Below are positions 63,622 to 64,000 of a stretch of 64,000 nucleotides of DNA, piece after piece (position 1 is the first letter of the stretch; every line of letters starts with the position of its first letter). The notes under the pieces were generated by a model that worked only from the letters and a program-made list of their open reading frames with translations, was not told the origin of the DNA and searched no databases. This DNA is from SAR86 cluster bacterium AG-349-I13 (GTDB taxonomy: Bacteria > Pseudomonadota > Gammaproteobacteria > Magnimaribacterales > TMED112), in the NCBI GenBank assembly GCA_003278815.1, contig QCDB01000003.1, positions 44,707-108,706 on the forward strand, read 5' to 3'. The position numbers and the translations under genes are program-made.

Positions 63622-64000
63622 TTATTTTTTCCGCAATAAGGTAGTTGTTAATTTTACTTAAGATAACTCCAGTTTTCTGTGCATCTTCTCTATAGAATTT
63701 TATAGTAGGTTTAGCGTCATGTCTTGATTGAAAGAAAGATTTCTCTAACTCTTTCATTTGACTTTCGTTTGGAGAAGCAAAAGACTGCTGATCCAACCAA
63801 ATCCTAATCATTTCTGATCTTTCAAAATAATCGAGTTCTGACAATTTATCTAAGAGCAATCCATCCTCATCACACAGCTTCTCTAATCTCTCAATCAAAA
63901 AACGATGATAGAGTGAGCTTTGTTTTGAAAGGAGATTTGCCATTCGCGCAGTATTTTTCTTTGCACCGGGCCACCTTTCAACGATTTGAGGAATAATTTG
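63614..64000 (-). CDS. tilS: tRNA(Ile)-lysidine synthase TilS, C-terminal part
   Basis: The frame stays open to the right edge, so the gene starts outside the window. The visible 128 residues begin with IPQIVERWPGAKKNTARMANL, cut here to its core RWPGAKKNTARMANL, the linker typical of TilS after the PP-loop domain. It continues with FERSEMIRIWLDQQSF and QSRHDAKPTIKFYRED, which match the TilS substrate-binding domain. TilS modifies C34 of tRNA(Ile2) so that it reads AUA. An ATG at 63943 is internal and not the start. Confidence 0.82.
   Translation of the reverse strand, partial: QIIPQIVERWPGAKKNTARMANLLSKQSSLYHRFLIERLEKLCDEDGLLLDKLSELDYFERSEMIRIWLDQQSFASPNESQMKELEKSFFQSRHDAKPTIKFYREDAQKTGVILSKINNYLIAEKINE

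Overview
The window is a dense, low-GC (roughly one third G+C by eye) stretch of chromosome from a Gram-negative bacterium. It carries about 70 protein genes and four tRNAs, and no gap between genes exceeds about 175 bases. Several gene orders are those of Gammaproteobacteria: hemA-prfA-prmC diverging from lolB-ispE-tRNA(Gln)-prs-rplY-pth-ychF; tRNA(fMet)-rimP-nusA-infB-rbfA-truB-rpsO-pnp; ftsH-glmM-tpiA-secG; lptFG diverging from pepA-holC-valS. Together with many overlapping genes, shortened proteins and few terminators, this suggests a free-living, streamlined marine gammaproteobacterium, perhaps of the SAR86 type. That assignment is inference; no rRNA gene is present.

Layout. 1-9.6 kb: cell envelope (murA, mlaC; kdsD, lptA, lptB; mgtE; a short YhdP/AsmA-like protein; mreBCD). 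9.7-12.8 kb: the gatCAB tRNA amidotransferase. 12.8-20.9 kb: a minus-strand operon headed by hemA-prfA-prmC that continues into a GH84-like glycosidase, an acyl-CoA ligase, a MaoC-like protein, an exported propeller lipoprotein and an exported metallo-hydrolase. 20.9-25.6 kb: lolB, ispE, tRNA(Gln), prs, rplY, pth, ychF, tRNA(Met). 25.6-30.2 kb: the most accessory part, with two paralogous small membrane proteins of unknown role, a possible 31-residue lipoprotein, a D-2-hydroxyacid dehydrogenase-like flavoprotein, a GtrA-like protein, and an ornithine aminotransferase paired with a CtlX-like citrulline/arginine hydrolase. 30.2-38 kb: the nusA/infB operon. 38-47.5 kb: secG, tpiA, glmM, ftsH, rlmE, greA, carB, carA. 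47.6-50.4 kb: map, dapD, dapE. 50.4-55.9 kb: a repeat lipoprotein, a POT peptide transporter, an RDD protein and lptGF. 56-64 kb: pepA, holC, a C-terminally short valS, an SDR protein without its catalytic Tyr, a RecB/Cas4-like nuclease, elaA, gpx, rimI, an enoyl-CoA hydratase/isomerase and the 3' part of tilS, which runs off the right edge.

No clear new multi-gene system (defence island, CRISPR, prophage, biosynthetic cluster) is present. The most interesting signal is in how genes start. At many transcription-unit starts a -10-like hexamer lies only 5-8 bases before the start codon with no Shine-Dalgarno sequence, which points to leaderless mRNAs. At two other genes (prs, rimP) the start codon lies 6-7 bases after a tRNA CCA end. 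Genes inside operons, by contrast, often carry strong Shine-Dalgarno sites. Other items worth checking are the truncated ValRS, the paired small membrane proteins, a Cys-rich insertion in the ornithine aminotransferase, an inverted tRNA(Leu), and the absence of kdsC and lptC from the LPS cluster.
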